Assembly (NCBI GenBank): GCA_963703355.1
Contig: OY969813.1
Location: forward strand, 558,001-622,000
DNA length: 64,000 bases
Direction: 5' to 3'
Source of the DNA: Puia sp963703355
GTDB taxonomy: Bacteria > Bacteroidota > Bacteroidia > Chitinophagales > Chitinophagaceae
The notes beneath the pieces were generated by a model. It was not told the DNA's origin. It searched no databases and saw only the letters and a list, made by a program, of their open reading frames with translations. The translations under genes were made by a program, and so were the position numbers. Numbering within the stretch: position 1 is the first letter of the stretch; the number at the start of each line of letters is the position of its first letter. Positions 35,380 to 44,338 of this stretch are shown in pieces.

Positions 35380-36408
35380 TTGAATATTCAATACATTTCT
35401 TATGATCTCCGGTTTGAATATCCTTTCACGATATCCCGAGGTACAAAAACGCATCAGCCGACGCTGATCGTTAAACTGGATCAATTCGGAATTTCAGGTT
35501 ACGGAGAAGCTCCTGCGATCAGTTACTATCATATCCCGATTGATAAAATGATTGCCGATCTGGAACTGAAAAAACCAGTGATAGAAAAATTTGCATTTAC
35601 TGAACCCGGACGTTTCTGGCATTTCCTGCACCATTTAATTCCGGATAATTCTTTTCTTGTTTGCGCGCTGGACATCGCTGCCTGGGATCTTTATGGAAAA
35701 CTGCAGAAGAAGCCCTTGTATTCCTGCTGGAAACTCAATACCCCAGACGGACCTATGACTGACTATACTATTGGAATTGATACCATCGAAAAAATGGTTG
35801 AAAAAATGAATGCAAAACCCTGGCCTATTTATAAGATCAAACTTGGTACTACAGAAGACGCCAAAATAATACGGGCATTGAGATCTCAGACGGATGCTGT
35901 ATTGCGGGTAGATGCAAATTCCGGGTGGACGGTGCAACAGGCTGTTGAACTTATTCCAGCACTGCATGAATGTGGCGTTGAATTTATTGAACAACCGCTC
36001 GATAAGTCGGATACGGCAGGTATGAAAATTCTTTTCGAAAAATCACCCATTCCTTTAATAGCAGATGAATCCTGTGTTACTGAAAAAGATGTTGAAAAAT
36101 GTCACGGACTTTTCCACGGAGTAAACATTAAACTAACAAAATGCAGCGGATTAACTCCCGCGCTGCGCATGATAGAGCATGCCAGAAAACTGGGCATGAA
36201 AGTAATGGCGGGAAGCATGAATGAAAGCAGTATAGGATCTGCGGCAATCGCGCATTTATTACCTTTGCTGGATTACGTCGATATGGACGGTCCTATTTTG
36301 TTGGATGAAGATGTTGCCAGCGGACTGGAAATTAAAAACGGCAAAATCAAAGTATCCGGCCGGCCGGGTTTAGGAATTGAGTATACTGGTCTTCCATTTA
36401 TAAATTGA
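35380..36408 (+). CDS. Dipeptide epimerase (L-Ala-D/L-Glu epimerase-like)
   Basis: Enolase-superfamily enzyme of 342 residues that inverts the alpha-carbon of dipeptides such as L-Ala-D-Glu during murein-peptide recycling. The catalytic KxK is in IYKIKLGTT, metal ligands in RVDANSGW, IEQPL and IADES, and the second Lys in VNIKLTKCSGL. The start is TTG at 35380. It is packed between malQ and a GAF-domain gene (six bases), so the three form one operon. The exact dipeptide is not readable from sequence. Confidence 0.88.
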   Translation: MNIQYISYDLRFEYPFTISRGTKTHQPTLIVKLDQFGISGYGEAPAISYYHIPIDKMIADLELKKPVIEKFAFTEPGRFWHFLHHLIPDNSFLVCALDIAAWDLYGKLQKKPLYSCWKLNTPDGPMTDYTIGIDTIEKMVEKMNAKPWPIYKIKLGTTEDAKIIRALRSQTDAVLRVDANSGWTVQQAVELIPALHECGVEFIEQPLDKSDTAGMKILFEKSPIPLIADESCVTEKDVEKCHGLFHGVNIKLTKCSGLTPALRMIEHARKLGMKVMAGSMNESSIGSAAIAHLLPLLDYVDMDGPILLDEDVASGLEIKNGKIKVSGRPGLGIEYTGLPFIN

Positions 36409-36414
36409 TAAACG

Positions 36415-36888
36415 ATGGCAGAAGAACTCGTAATTACAAAAGGCACCAAAGAAGAACAATATGTGGAACTCATTCCACAAATAGCTGCAATCCTTGAAGA
36501 CGAGACAGATCTGATTGCGAATCTTGCAAATGTTTGCGCTTCTTTAAAACAACAATTTAATTGGCTCTGGATCGGATTTTACCTGGTGAAAGAAAATGAA
36601 CTTGTACTCGGTCCTTTCCAGGGACCCATTGCATGTACCCGCATTAAAAAAGGGCGCGGCGTTTGTGGATCAGCGTGGGAACAAATGAAAACAATTATAG
36701 TTCAGGACGTTGATAGTTTCCCGGGGCATATCGCCTGTAGCAGTGACTCTAAAAGTGAAATTGTAATACCGGTTATACAACACGGCGAAGTTGTTGCCGT
36801 GTTAGATGTTGATCATTCGTCTTATGCAACCTTCGATAAAACAGACGAATTATTTCTCTCGGAAGTTATAAGCCTCATCAATTTTTAA
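36415..36888 (+). CDS. msrC: Free methionine-(R)-sulfoxide reductase (GAF domain)
   Basis: Reduces free Met-R-sulfoxide in the cytoplasm. A 157-residue single GAF domain with the conserved Cys residues in IACTRIKKGRGVCG and HIACSS and the active-site stretch NWLWIGFYLV. The start is ATG at 36415, six bases after the epimerase stop. A palindrome and the RND operon promoter follow directly. Confidence 0.9.
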   Translation: MAEELVITKGTKEEQYVELIPQIAAILEDETDLIANLANVCASLKQQFNWLWIGFYLVKENELVLGPFQGPIACTRIKKGRGVCGSAWEQMKTIIVQDVDSFPGHIACSSDSKSEIVIPVIQHGEVVAVLDVDHSSYATFDKTDELFLSEVISLINF

Positions 36889-36891
36889 AAA

Positions 36892-36915
36892 AAAATTAAA
36901 CAATCGTTTAATTTT
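36892..36915. promoter_or_regulatory. Palindromic operator-like site before the RND efflux operon
   Basis: Two perfect ten-base arms (AAAATTAAAC / GTTTAATTTT) flank AATC. Size and layout fit a TetR-family operator. The right arm lies where the -33 box would be relative to TAATTTTG at 36929-36936, so a bound protein would block the promoter. No TetR-type gene is in the window. An alternative reading is an AT-rich terminator for the upstream gene. Confidence 0.6.
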
Positions 36916-36928
36916 AATTAGTAAGTCC

Positions 36929-36936
36929 TAATTTTG
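36929..36936 (+). promoter_or_regulatory. -7 element of the RND efflux operon
   Basis: TAATTTTG fits TAnnTTTG exactly. The predicted transcript starts near 36943 and has a leader of about 60 bases. Confidence 0.55.
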
Positions 36937-36966
36937 CTGTCCGTTGCTTGCTTCCGGCAGTTTGTA

Positions 36967-36996
36967 AAGTCCTATCTTATTCGGACTTCGTTTTTT
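36967..36996 (+). terminator. Terminator-like hairpin in the RND operon leader
   Basis: AAGTCC and GGACTT with a ten-base loop are followed by CG and six T, ending eight bases before the ATG of the TolC gene. Lying between promoter and first gene, it could attenuate the operon. The stem is short. Confidence 0.4.
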
Positions 36997-37003
36997 ACTA
37001 TTT

Positions 37004-38320
37004 ATGAAAAAAATAATATTATTTCTCCCGGTATTGCTTGTATTCGGTATGATACAGGCGCAGTCACAGTTTGATTCATCCAGCAAAACACTTGAAGGAT
37101 GTATCATATATGCACTTGCTCATCAAACTAACATCCGTCAGTCGCAGATTGATGAAGAAATTACAGAACATCAGATTAAAATTGCGCTGGCCGATTGGTA
37201 CCCGCAGATAAATTTCTCGGGAAATTATCAGAATAATTTTCAGAGGCCGATCACTATATTCAATGGATTGCCTTCCCCTGTGGGAACTTATAATCAGTCC
37301 TATGGGTATTTTGGTCTTGACCAGACCATCTTCAACAGAGATGTCGTGATAGCACAGCAATCATCAAGGGATGTTCGCCTGAGTGCCAAACAGAATACGA
37401 TAAACAATAAGATTGCGGTTGTTTCGAACGTCAGTAAAGCTTACTACGACTTACTGTTATCTAAGGAACAAATCGCTTTACTGGATACGGATATTGTACT
37501 TCTTCAAAGAAGTTTAAAAGACGCGTACAATCAATATAAAGGTGGTCTGGTTGATAAAACAGATTACCAAAGAGCCACCATCAGTTTGAACAATGCCAGA
37601 GCATCGCGTAAAACCGCGGATGAAACACTGAAAAGCAAAACGGCCGTTCTGAAATTGGTTATGAGTTACCCCGTAGATTCAACCATCAATGTCATTTACG
37701 ACAGCGTAAAAATGAGAGAAGAAGTAACTTCATTTGATACGCTTCAACAAATAGACGTTAATAATCGCATAGAATTCCAGCAACTTGAAACACAGAAGCG
37801 ACTCGAACAATACAATTTAAAATATTATAAAATGGGTTTTCTGCCAACAGTTTATGCATTTGGCAATTATAACCTTAACTATTACAGCAGTCAGTTTAAG
37901 AATTTATACCAGGAAAACTTTCCAAACTCTTATGCTGGATTAGGACTTACCATTCCAATCTTCACAGGTTTACGCAGAACACAACAAGTGAAAGTTGCAA
38001 AACTCCAGATAGAGAGACTTAATTATAATTTCAATTCTTTAAAAGACTCTATCCGGACCCAGTACATAGAAGCGCTGTCTGCTTATAAAGCAAATTTGAA
38101 TAATTATTATGAGCAGAAAGAAAATCTGGAACTGGCCAGACAGGTTTATAATATCATTCAACTTCAATATCGCGCGGGCATAAAAACGTATCTGGATGTA
38201 GTTATCTCAAACAACGATTTATTTAGCGCACAGGTGAATTTCACGAATGCCATTTTCCAGGTACTAAGTGACCGGATTGATGTGGAAAGGGCACTGGGAA
38301 CATTAAAATATACATACTAA
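37004..38320 (+). CDS. TolC-family outer-membrane efflux protein
   Basis: Outer-membrane channel of a tripartite RND pump, 438 residues. A signal peptide (1-20, cleaved after IQAQ) is followed by two tandem OEP repeats of long coiled helices with short beta segments (first GCIIYALAHQTNIRQSQIDE, second QIDVNNRIEFQQLETQKRL). In this phylum the outer-membrane gene often comes first in the operon. The adaptor gene starts four bases after the stop. Confidence 0.93.
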   Translation: MKKIILFLPVLLVFGMIQAQSQFDSSSKTLEGCIIYALAHQTNIRQSQIDEEITEHQIKIALADWYPQINFSGNYQNNFQRPITIFNGLPSPVGTYNQSYGYFGLDQTIFNRDVVIAQQSSRDVRLSAKQNTINNKIAVVSNVSKAYYDLLLSKEQIALLDTDIVLLQRSLKDAYNQYKGGLVDKTDYQRATISLNNARASRKTADETLKSKTAVLKLVMSYPVDSTINVIYDSVKMREEVTSFDTLQQIDVNNRIEFQQLETQKRLEQYNLKYYKMGFLPTVYAFGNYNLNYYSSQFKNLYQENFPNSYAGLGLTIPIFTGLRRTQQVKVAKLQIERLNYNFNSLKDSIRTQYIEALSAYKANLNNYYEQKENLELARQVYNIIQLQYRAGIKTYLDVVISNNDLFSAQVNFTNAIFQVLSDRIDVERALGTLKYTY

Positions 38321-38324
38321 TAAA

Positions 38325-39491
38325 ATGGTTATGAATTATAAATCTGTTGTTTTTCTCTTTGTGCTGACCTTGTTAATATCCTGCGGGAGTCAGCCACCAC
38401 CACCTCCACCGCAACCTACTTCCGTAAACGTATATACGGTAAAAGCAGGAAGTGCCGAATATTTCGATACATACCCAGCCACCGTGACCGCAGTTAATCA
38501 GGTTGAAGTGAGACCTCAGGTATCGGGATATATCACAGGAATCTATTTCAACGAGGGTCAACATGTTACTAAAGGCCAGAAAATTTATACAATAGACCAG
38601 CAGCAATATCTTGGTGCGTACAACCAGGCGGTGGCACAACTGAATGCCAGTCAGGCGAACCTCGAAAAAGTTCAACAGGATGCAGATCGTTACGAAGAAC
38701 TGGGAAAACAGGACGCCGTAGCTCAACAAACAGTACAACATGCAATTGCTGATCTACAGACTGCCAAAAAACAGGTCGATGCGGCAAAAGCCAATGTGAG
38801 TGCGGTAGAAGTGAACCTGCGGTATTCAACCATATACGCACCACTTTCAGGAACGATTGGTATTTCCGAAGTAAAAGTTGGTGCGTCTGTTTCGCCAGGA
38901 AGCACCATCCTGAATACAATTTCATCTGATAATCCAATTGCTGTTGACGTTGCAGTGGATCAGACACTAATACCTTTCATAGAAAAGGAAAACAAAAAAG
39001 ACCAGAAGAAAAAGTTTGATTCAACTTTTACTCTTTTACTTTCTGATGGTTCAAAATATCCTTACCCGGGTAAAATATTTATTATCGATCGTGCAGTAGA
39101 TCCGCAAACTGCAACCATCAAAGTCAGACTGCTTTTCGACAATCCCGATAATTTCTTAAAAGCGGGAATGTCTGCCAACCTGAGAATTCTCAACAATAGC
39201 AGTCATGAGTCCCTCTTGATTCCCTATAAAGCTACCATTGAGCAGATGGCAGAATATTTTGTCTATGTAGTCAACGCCGACACAGTGGCGCAACGTAAAG
39301 TAGCATTGGGTCAGCGGATAAGGGACATGGCCATTGTAAAATCAGGTTTGCAGGAAAACGAAGTGATCGTTCTGGATGGTGTTCAAAAACTGAAAGATGG
39401 ATCCAAAGTAAAAGTAGGAGCGCAACAGGGAGCTGCACAGGATTCATTAAAACATGCCGGTGCAGATTCATTAAAGAAAAAATCTTCGTAA
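38325..39491 (+). CDS. RND efflux periplasmic adaptor (membrane fusion protein)
   Basis: Periplasmic adaptor of 388 residues linking pump and channel. It is a lipoprotein: the signal ends LLISCGS with Cys21, followed by a poly-Pro stretch. The biotinyl-lipoyl halves (VRPQVSGYITGIYFNEGQHV and YAPLSGTIGISEVKVGASV) enclose a coiled-coil hairpin rich in Gln and Ala (about 95-150); beta-barrel and membrane-proximal domains follow. Confidence 0.95.
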   Translation: MVMNYKSVVFLFVLTLLISCGSQPPPPPPQPTSVNVYTVKAGSAEYFDTYPATVTAVNQVEVRPQVSGYITGIYFNEGQHVTKGQKIYTIDQQQYLGAYNQAVAQLNASQANLEKVQQDADRYEELGKQDAVAQQTVQHAIADLQTAKKQVDAAKANVSAVEVNLRYSTIYAPLSGTIGISEVKVGASVSPGSTILNTISSDNPIAVDVAVDQTLIPFIEKENKKDQKKKFDSTFTLLLSDGSKYPYPGKIFIIDRAVDPQTATIKVRLLFDNPDNFLKAGMSANLRILNNSSHESLLIPYKATIEQMAEYFVYVVNADTVAQRKVALGQRIRDMAIVKSGLQENEVIVLDGVQKLKDGSKVKVGAQQGAAQDSLKHAGADSLKKKSS

Positions 39492-39503
39492 TTCAATAAC
39501 AGT

Positions 39504-42500
39504 ATGATCGCAGATACTTTTATTAAGAGGCCGGTTACGGCCATTGTAGTTTCAATTGTTATTGTACTGGTAGGCTTACTGGCACTATCGAGTTTACCAG
39601 TAAGTCAGTATCCTGATATTACACCACCAACTGTTCAGGTAACAAGTAATTTCATTGGTGCGGACGCCCTTACTGTGGAACAAACAGTCACAACTCCCAT
39701 AGAAGCACAGGTGAATGGTACACCAGGCATGGCTTATATGCAAAGTAACAGTACCAATAACGGTCAGAGTCTTATCACCGTGACTTATGAAGTAGGCGCT
39801 GATGTAAACAATGGTATGCTGGATGTGCAAAACCGGGTGGGTATTGCGTCGCCGTCGTTGCCAGACGAGCTGAAAAGGCTCGGAGTGGTTACACGAAAAA
39901 GAAATCCGAGTATTTTAATGCTGGTTGCCGTGTATGCACCCAAAGGAACGCACGCCGTTACATTCCTGGATAACTACACCAACATTTTTGTTCGTGACAT
40001 TTTATTACGTGTGAAAGGAGTAGGGGATGTGATATCCCGTGCGGACGACTTTAGTATGCGTATCTGGTTAAAGCCAGACAAACTTGCACAGCTTGGCCTG
40101 ACTTCTACAGATATTACGAATGCATTACAGGAACAAAATGTTCAGATTTCAGCAGGTTCCGTAGGCGCACCACCGCAGAATTCAATGCAGGCATTTGAAT
40201 ACACGGTAGTTGCAAACAGCAGGCTTTCCACTGAGGATGAATTCAACAATATCGTTGTCAGGTCAAATCCCAAAGATGGATCGATCGTTTATTTGAAAGA
40301 TATTGCCAGGGTTCAACTCGGAAAATTCAGTTATGCCAGCAATTCATTTGTGGATGGCAAGAGGGCTTCTTATCTGCTCGTATACCAGGCACCCGGAAGT
40401 AATGCTCTGGCAACTGCTGAAGGAGTATATGCAGCGATGGATGAATTAAAGAAATCTTTTCCAACGGATATTGATTACAACGTACCATTTGAATCCATTT
40501 CTGTTGTTCAGGTCTCCATACACGAAGTTGTACAGACATTACTGGAAGCGCTTGGTCTCGTTGTGCTGGTAGTTTTTTTATTCCTGCAGAGCTGGCGCGC
40601 CACGTTGATCCCTGTACTGGCGATTCCGGTTTCCATCATCGGAACGTTCATCTTTTTCATACCACTTGGGTTCACCATTAATACCCTTACACTTTTCGGA
40701 TTTGTTCTTGCAATCGGCATCGTTGTGGATGACGCCATTGTGGTTGTTGAAGCAGCTCAACATTATATTGATGTAGATAAGTTGTCTCCCAGGGACGCAA
40801 CGGAAAAGGCAATGCAGGATATTTCTGGTCCCGTAATTGCAATCGCTTTGATATTGGCAGCAGTATTCGTACCGGTAGGTTTCATCCCTGGAATAGTAGG
40901 TCGGTTATATCAGCAATTTGCCATCACGATTGCCATTTCAGTATTAATCTCCGCATTTATTGCACTTTCTCTGACTCCTGCATTGTGCACGCTGTTGCTT
41001 CGTCCGATGCATATGGATGCTTCTTCCCGCGGACTAAATAAATTTTTCTATCATTTCAACAATTGGTTTGGAAGAGTAACCAACGGATATACAAAAAATG
41101 TAGGCAGCTGGATAAAACGTTCTCCCTATGTGATTATACTGCTTGTTTGTATTTGTGCTGGAGTTTTTCTTTTATTCCGGGCCAAACCCAGTGGTTTTAT
41201 TCCGCAGGAGGACGAGGGACGCTTATATATAACGTATGAATTGCCCGAAGCTTCTTCTACGACGAGAAGTCTGGAAACGCTGAACAAAATGATGAAAATC
41301 ATTTCTGAAACAGAGGGAATTAAACACTACGCGGCGCTTGGTGGTTTAAATGCCATCACGTTCGCGAGCAAATCAAATGGTGGAACAATCTTTACTTCGT
41401 TGAATCCCTGGGATGAACGCAAGGATAAAGCATTGCAGTTAAAAGGAATCATGGCAACGCTGCAGAAAAAATTCGCGGTTATCAAAGAAGCCAATATCCT
41501 TGTCATTGCACCGCCTGCAATTCCCGGACTCGGTCAGACAGGCGGATTTACATTTGAGCTGCAACAAAAGGGAAGCACCGACGATGTAAAAGCATTTGAA
41601 AGAACCGTGAATAGTTTTATCGCTGCAGTAAATAAAAGACCGGAAATCGCAAGGGCCTACACCTTTTTTAATGCAAAAACACCGGGGTACACGCTGAATG
41701 TAGACAGGGACAAATGCAGAAAACTGGGATTATCGATCGGCGATGTTTACAACACGATTCAGACTTATCTCGGCAGTTCCTATATAAACGATTTGTCGCT
41801 CTACGGAAGAAATTTTCATGTGGTAGCGCAAGCAGATACCAACTACAGGGGGGATATCAATAACCTCAATAATTACTATGTAAAAAACTCGGCGGGTACA
41901 ATGGTGCCTTTGAGCACTGTTATCTCTTACAAGATTTCCGAGAGCGCTTCCTTGTTGTATCATTTCAATCTGTTCAGATCAGCAGAAATTAATGGAGACG
42001 CAAAAGCAGGATTCAGCAGCGGTCAGGCCTTACAGGCATTAAAGGAAGTGGCTGATCAGACTTTACCTGCAGGATATGGATATGAGTTTGCCGGCTTGAG
42101 CAGGGAAGAATTAAAAGCAGGAAGTAAAACCATTTTAATATTTGCGTTATCCATCGTCTTTGTGTTTTTGTTTTTAGCTGCATTGTATGAAAGCTGGCAG
42201 GTACCTTTTTCCGTTTTACTTGCCGTACCAGTTGGCATGCTGGGCGCCATATTGACTTTAACACTCATCCCTTCATTGGTTAACAACGTCTATGCGCAAA
42301 TAGGAATGATTACACTGATCGGGCTTTCGGCAAAAAACGCCATTCTGATCGTTGAATTTGCAAAAGAGCGCGTAGACCGCGGAATTCCTGTTGTGGACGC
42401 AACGTTGGATGCCGTCAAACTTCGTTTGCGACCAATCCTCATGACTTCCATGGCTTTTATCCTGGGCGTACTTCCACTTGCACTTGCGACCGGCGCTGCC

Positions 42501-42668
42501 AGCGTGGCAAGATCAACCATTGGTTGGACTGTGTTGGGAGGGATGTTGGCTGCTACTTCTCTTGCCATTTTTATAGTCCCCGTTTTGTTTGTTGTCATCA
42601 CCAGGCTTTCTTATGGAAAACAAAAACTGGAAGCATTAAAAGAACAGATCCCCGGTCTCACTGAATAA
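39504..42668 (+). CDS. RND multidrug efflux transporter, AcrB/HAE1 family
   Basis: Inner-membrane proton-driven pump of 1054 residues with twelve membrane segments and two large periplasmic loops. N-terminal MIADTFIKRPVTAIVVSI and TPPTVQVTSNFIGADALTVEQTV are typical of HAE1. The proton-relay Asp pair is in GIVVDDAIVVVE (segment 4), and the segment-10 region GLSAKNAILIVEFAKE provides the Lys. Together with the two preceding genes it forms a complete pump; substrates are unknown. A strong terminator ends the operon. Confidence 0.97.
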   Translation: MIADTFIKRPVTAIVVSIVIVLVGLLALSSLPVSQYPDITPPTVQVTSNFIGADALTVEQTVTTPIEAQVNGTPGMAYMQSNSTNNGQSLITVTYEVGADVNNGMLDVQNRVGIASPSLPDELKRLGVVTRKRNPSILMLVAVYAPKGTHAVTFLDNYTNIFVRDILLRVKGVGDVISRADDFSMRIWLKPDKLAQLGLTSTDITNALQEQNVQISAGSVGAPPQNSMQAFEYTVVANSRLSTEDEFNNIVVRSNPKDGSIVYLKDIARVQLGKFSYASNSFVDGKRASYLLVYQAPGSNALATAEGVYAAMDELKKSFPTDIDYNVPFESISVVQVSIHEVVQTLLEALGLVVLVVFLFLQSWRATLIPVLAIPVSIIGTFIFFIPLGFTINTLTLFGFVLAIGIVVDDAIVVVEAAQHYIDVDKLSPRDATEKAMQDISGPVIAIALILAAVFVPVGFIPGIVGRLYQQFAITIAISVLISAFIALSLTPALCTLLLRPMHMDASSRGLNKFFYHFNNWFGRVTNGYTKNVGSWIKRSPYVIILLVCICAGVFLLFRAKPSGFIPQEDEGRLYITYELPEASSTTRSLETLNKMMKIISETEGIKHYAALGGLNAITFASKSNGGTIFTSLNPWDERKDKALQLKGIMATLQKKFAVIKEANILVIAPPAIPGLGQTGGFTFELQQKGSTDDVKAFERTVNSFIAAVNKRPEIARAYTFFNAKTPGYTLNVDRDKCRKLGLSIGDVYNTIQTYLGSSYINDLSLYGRNFHVVAQADTNYRGDINNLNNYYVKNSAGTMVPLSTVISYKISESASLLYHFNLFRSAEINGDAKAGFSSGQALQALKEVADQTLPAGYGYEFAGLSREELKAGSKTILIFALSIVFVFLFLAALYESWQVPFSVLLAVPVGMLGAILTLTLIPSLVNNVYAQIGMITLIGLSAKNAILIVEFAKERVDRGIPVVDATLDAVKLRLRPILMTSMAFILGVLPLALATGAASVARSTIGWTVLGGMLAATSLAIFIVPVLFVVITRLSYGKQKLEALKEQIPGLTE

Positions 42669-42672
42669 AAAT

Positions 42673-42708
42673 AAAAGGTCCTTCCGTTAATTTCCGGAAG
42701 GACCTTTT
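42673..42708 (+). terminator. Terminator of the RND efflux operon
   Basis: A perfect fourteen-base stem (AAAAGGTCCTTCCG / CGGAAGGACCTTTT) with an eight-base loop. Because both arms end in A- and T-runs it can act on both strands and may also serve the convergent lipoprotein gene. Confidence 0.9.
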
Positions 42709-42740
42709 AATATGCTTTGGTTTTTTTTTAGACTTAAAAT

Positions 42741-43640
42741 TTATCTCAAAGTGATCGGCTCCGAAAACGAGCCTACCGTAATAGTGGCATTGCTGTCACA
42801 TGTACCATCACCAAAATCAATGGTTCCATTGATTGTTTGGTTATAAGAAAATCCAACAACACCTTGTTTTATATAGGGGCAATTGATGGCCTTTATGAGT
42901 GGTGTGCTGATAGTCCAAACAATGTTTGACCCGTCTGCAGCGGAGAACGAACTATTACCCGTAATGGAGTATACATCATCTGAAATATCATATGGCGTCG
43001 TTGCACCAGCTGTCATGATGTAAGTCCTGTTGTGACTATAATGATAGTTAGTTGTGTTGGGATAAGTAATAATTCCATTTGTAACAACGGTGTTGATACT
43101 CACTCCGACCTGTTCTGATGAATTATTTGTAATCACATAAGTGCCCTGTAATCCATAACCATTTACTGTATAATTACTAAATGTTACAGTAGCTGTTGCC
43201 TGGGGGGCAATGATCGGGCCTGTAAATACATAGGTTAGTTTTCCGGAGCGAATAATACCATCAGCACTTGTGCAGCCGCTGCCGAAATCAAGAACCAAAG
43301 TTTTTGGATAGTCACCAGGAATTGAGTCATCCAGGGTATAGATTGCGCAACTAAGACTGCCTGATTGTACTCCTTCTGTACTTTCAGCAGACATAGTTGT
43401 CGTTTTGCCTGAATGCGCATTTGAAGCACTCCAAACACTGCTGTTGTCCGAGAAACCCACAAAAGCATTGTTTAAAACATCATAATATGCGTTGTCAGCT
43501 ACTGTGGAAGAGTCTGACAGCGTAACAGCACTTGTCTGGTTTGAATTGGAAGAAGTAGTATCTTTTTTACAGGAACTCATTCCAATAACGGCAGCAAATG
43601 CTATCAGTTTACTGGTGTTTTTGATAAGTCGGAAATTCAT
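42741..43640 (-). CDS. Hypothetical lipoprotein
   Basis: A 299-residue lipoprotein (lipobox GMSSC, Cys24, followed by KKDTTSSN). The mature part is rich in Thr, Ser and beta-strand patterns, with two similar segments, LDFGSGCTSADGIIRSGKL and IDFGDGTCDSNATITVG, that each pair a Cys with a DFG motif; this suggests a duplicated small beta domain. Not recognised beyond a general Bacteroidota envelope lipoprotein. Confidence 0.7.
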   Translation of the reverse strand: MNFRLIKNTSKLIAFAAVIGMSSCKKDTTSSNSNQTSAVTLSDSSTVADNAYYDVLNNAFVGFSDNSSVWSASNAHSGKTTTMSAESTEGVQSGSLSCAIYTLDDSIPGDYPKTLVLDFGSGCTSADGIIRSGKLTYVFTGPIIAPQATATVTFSNYTVNGYGLQGTYVITNNSSEQVGVSINTVVTNGIITYPNTTNYHYSHNRTYIMTAGATTPYDISDDVYSITGNSSFSAADGSNIVWTISTPLIKAINCPYIKQGVVGFSYNQTINGTIDFGDGTCDSNATITVGSFSEPITLR

Positions 43641-43813
43641 AGAGTCTATTGTTTAGTTGATTTACTCTAACGTTTCCTTTTCTTACTTATTTTATGAGTT
43701 ATTTCAATATAGATTTTTATTACTTATTTAATTGATAACCAATTAAATATATAATATATCTCATCTAAAAGATAAGTGATAGGAACTGGAAAAACAGGTA
43801 ATCAGCAGAAATC

Positions 43814-43831
43814 GGGGAAATTGTTTTCCCC
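43814..43831 (-). terminator. Hairpin after ndk
   Basis: GGGGAAA and TTTCCCC with a four-base loop, starting four bases after the ndk stop on the minus strand. The T-run behind it is weak, so termination is likely but not certain. Confidence 0.5.
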
Positions 43832-43834
43832 TGT

Positions 43835-44251
43835 TTAGATTCTTTCCAAAGTAGAGAAGAAAAAATCCGATTCAACGCGTGCATTTTCATCGCTGTCGCT
43901 ACCATGAATTGCATTTTCTCCCAGGGATGCTGCAAAAAGCTGGCGTATGGTGCCTTTATCTGCTTTGGCGGGGTCCGTGGCACCAATTAACTTTCTAAAA
44001 TCTGCAACAGCATTTTCTTTTTCCAGGATGGCAGCAACAATGGGTCCGCGACTCATAAATTCAACCAATTCCCCATAAAAAGGTCTGGCACTGTGGACAG
44101 CATAAAACTCGCCCGCCTTTGCAGGAGAAAGACTGGTCATTTTAAGAGCTATGAGTTTGAATCCGGCCTTTATAATAATGTCGAGAATAGCACCTGAGTG
44201 ACCATTGGCAAAAGCATCAGGTTTAATCATTGTGAATGTGCGGTTGCTCAT
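43835..44251 (-). CDS. ndk: Nucleoside-diphosphate kinase
   Basis: Transfers phosphate between nucleoside tri- and diphosphates through a phospho-His. The 138-residue chain has RTFTMIKPDAFANGHSG at the start and the active His in NAIHGSDSDENA. I chose ATG at 44251, which gives the usual family length; an upstream TTG at 44272 is made unlikely by a -7 element, TACCTTTG, on the minus strand at 44270-44277 that overlaps it. Confidence 0.96.
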   Translation of the reverse strand: MSNRTFTMIKPDAFANGHSGAILDIIIKAGFKLIALKMTSLSPAKAGEFYAVHSARPFYGELVEFMSRGPIVAAILEKENAVADFRKLIGATDPAKADKGTIRQLFAASLGENAIHGSDSDENARVESDFFFSTLERI

Positions 44252-44269
44252 TTGTTTCCGTTTGGCCGG

Positions 44270-44277
44270 CAAAGGTA
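44270..44277 (-). promoter_or_regulatory. -7 element of ndk
   Basis: TACCTTTG on the minus strand fits TAnnTTTG and places the transcript start about 10-12 bases before the ATG at 44251. Confidence 0.5.
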
Positions 44278-44338
44278 ATACATTTTACAGGAGATTTGGG
44301 AATCGCGATTTAATTCTGCACCTTTGCAACCGTTTTAC

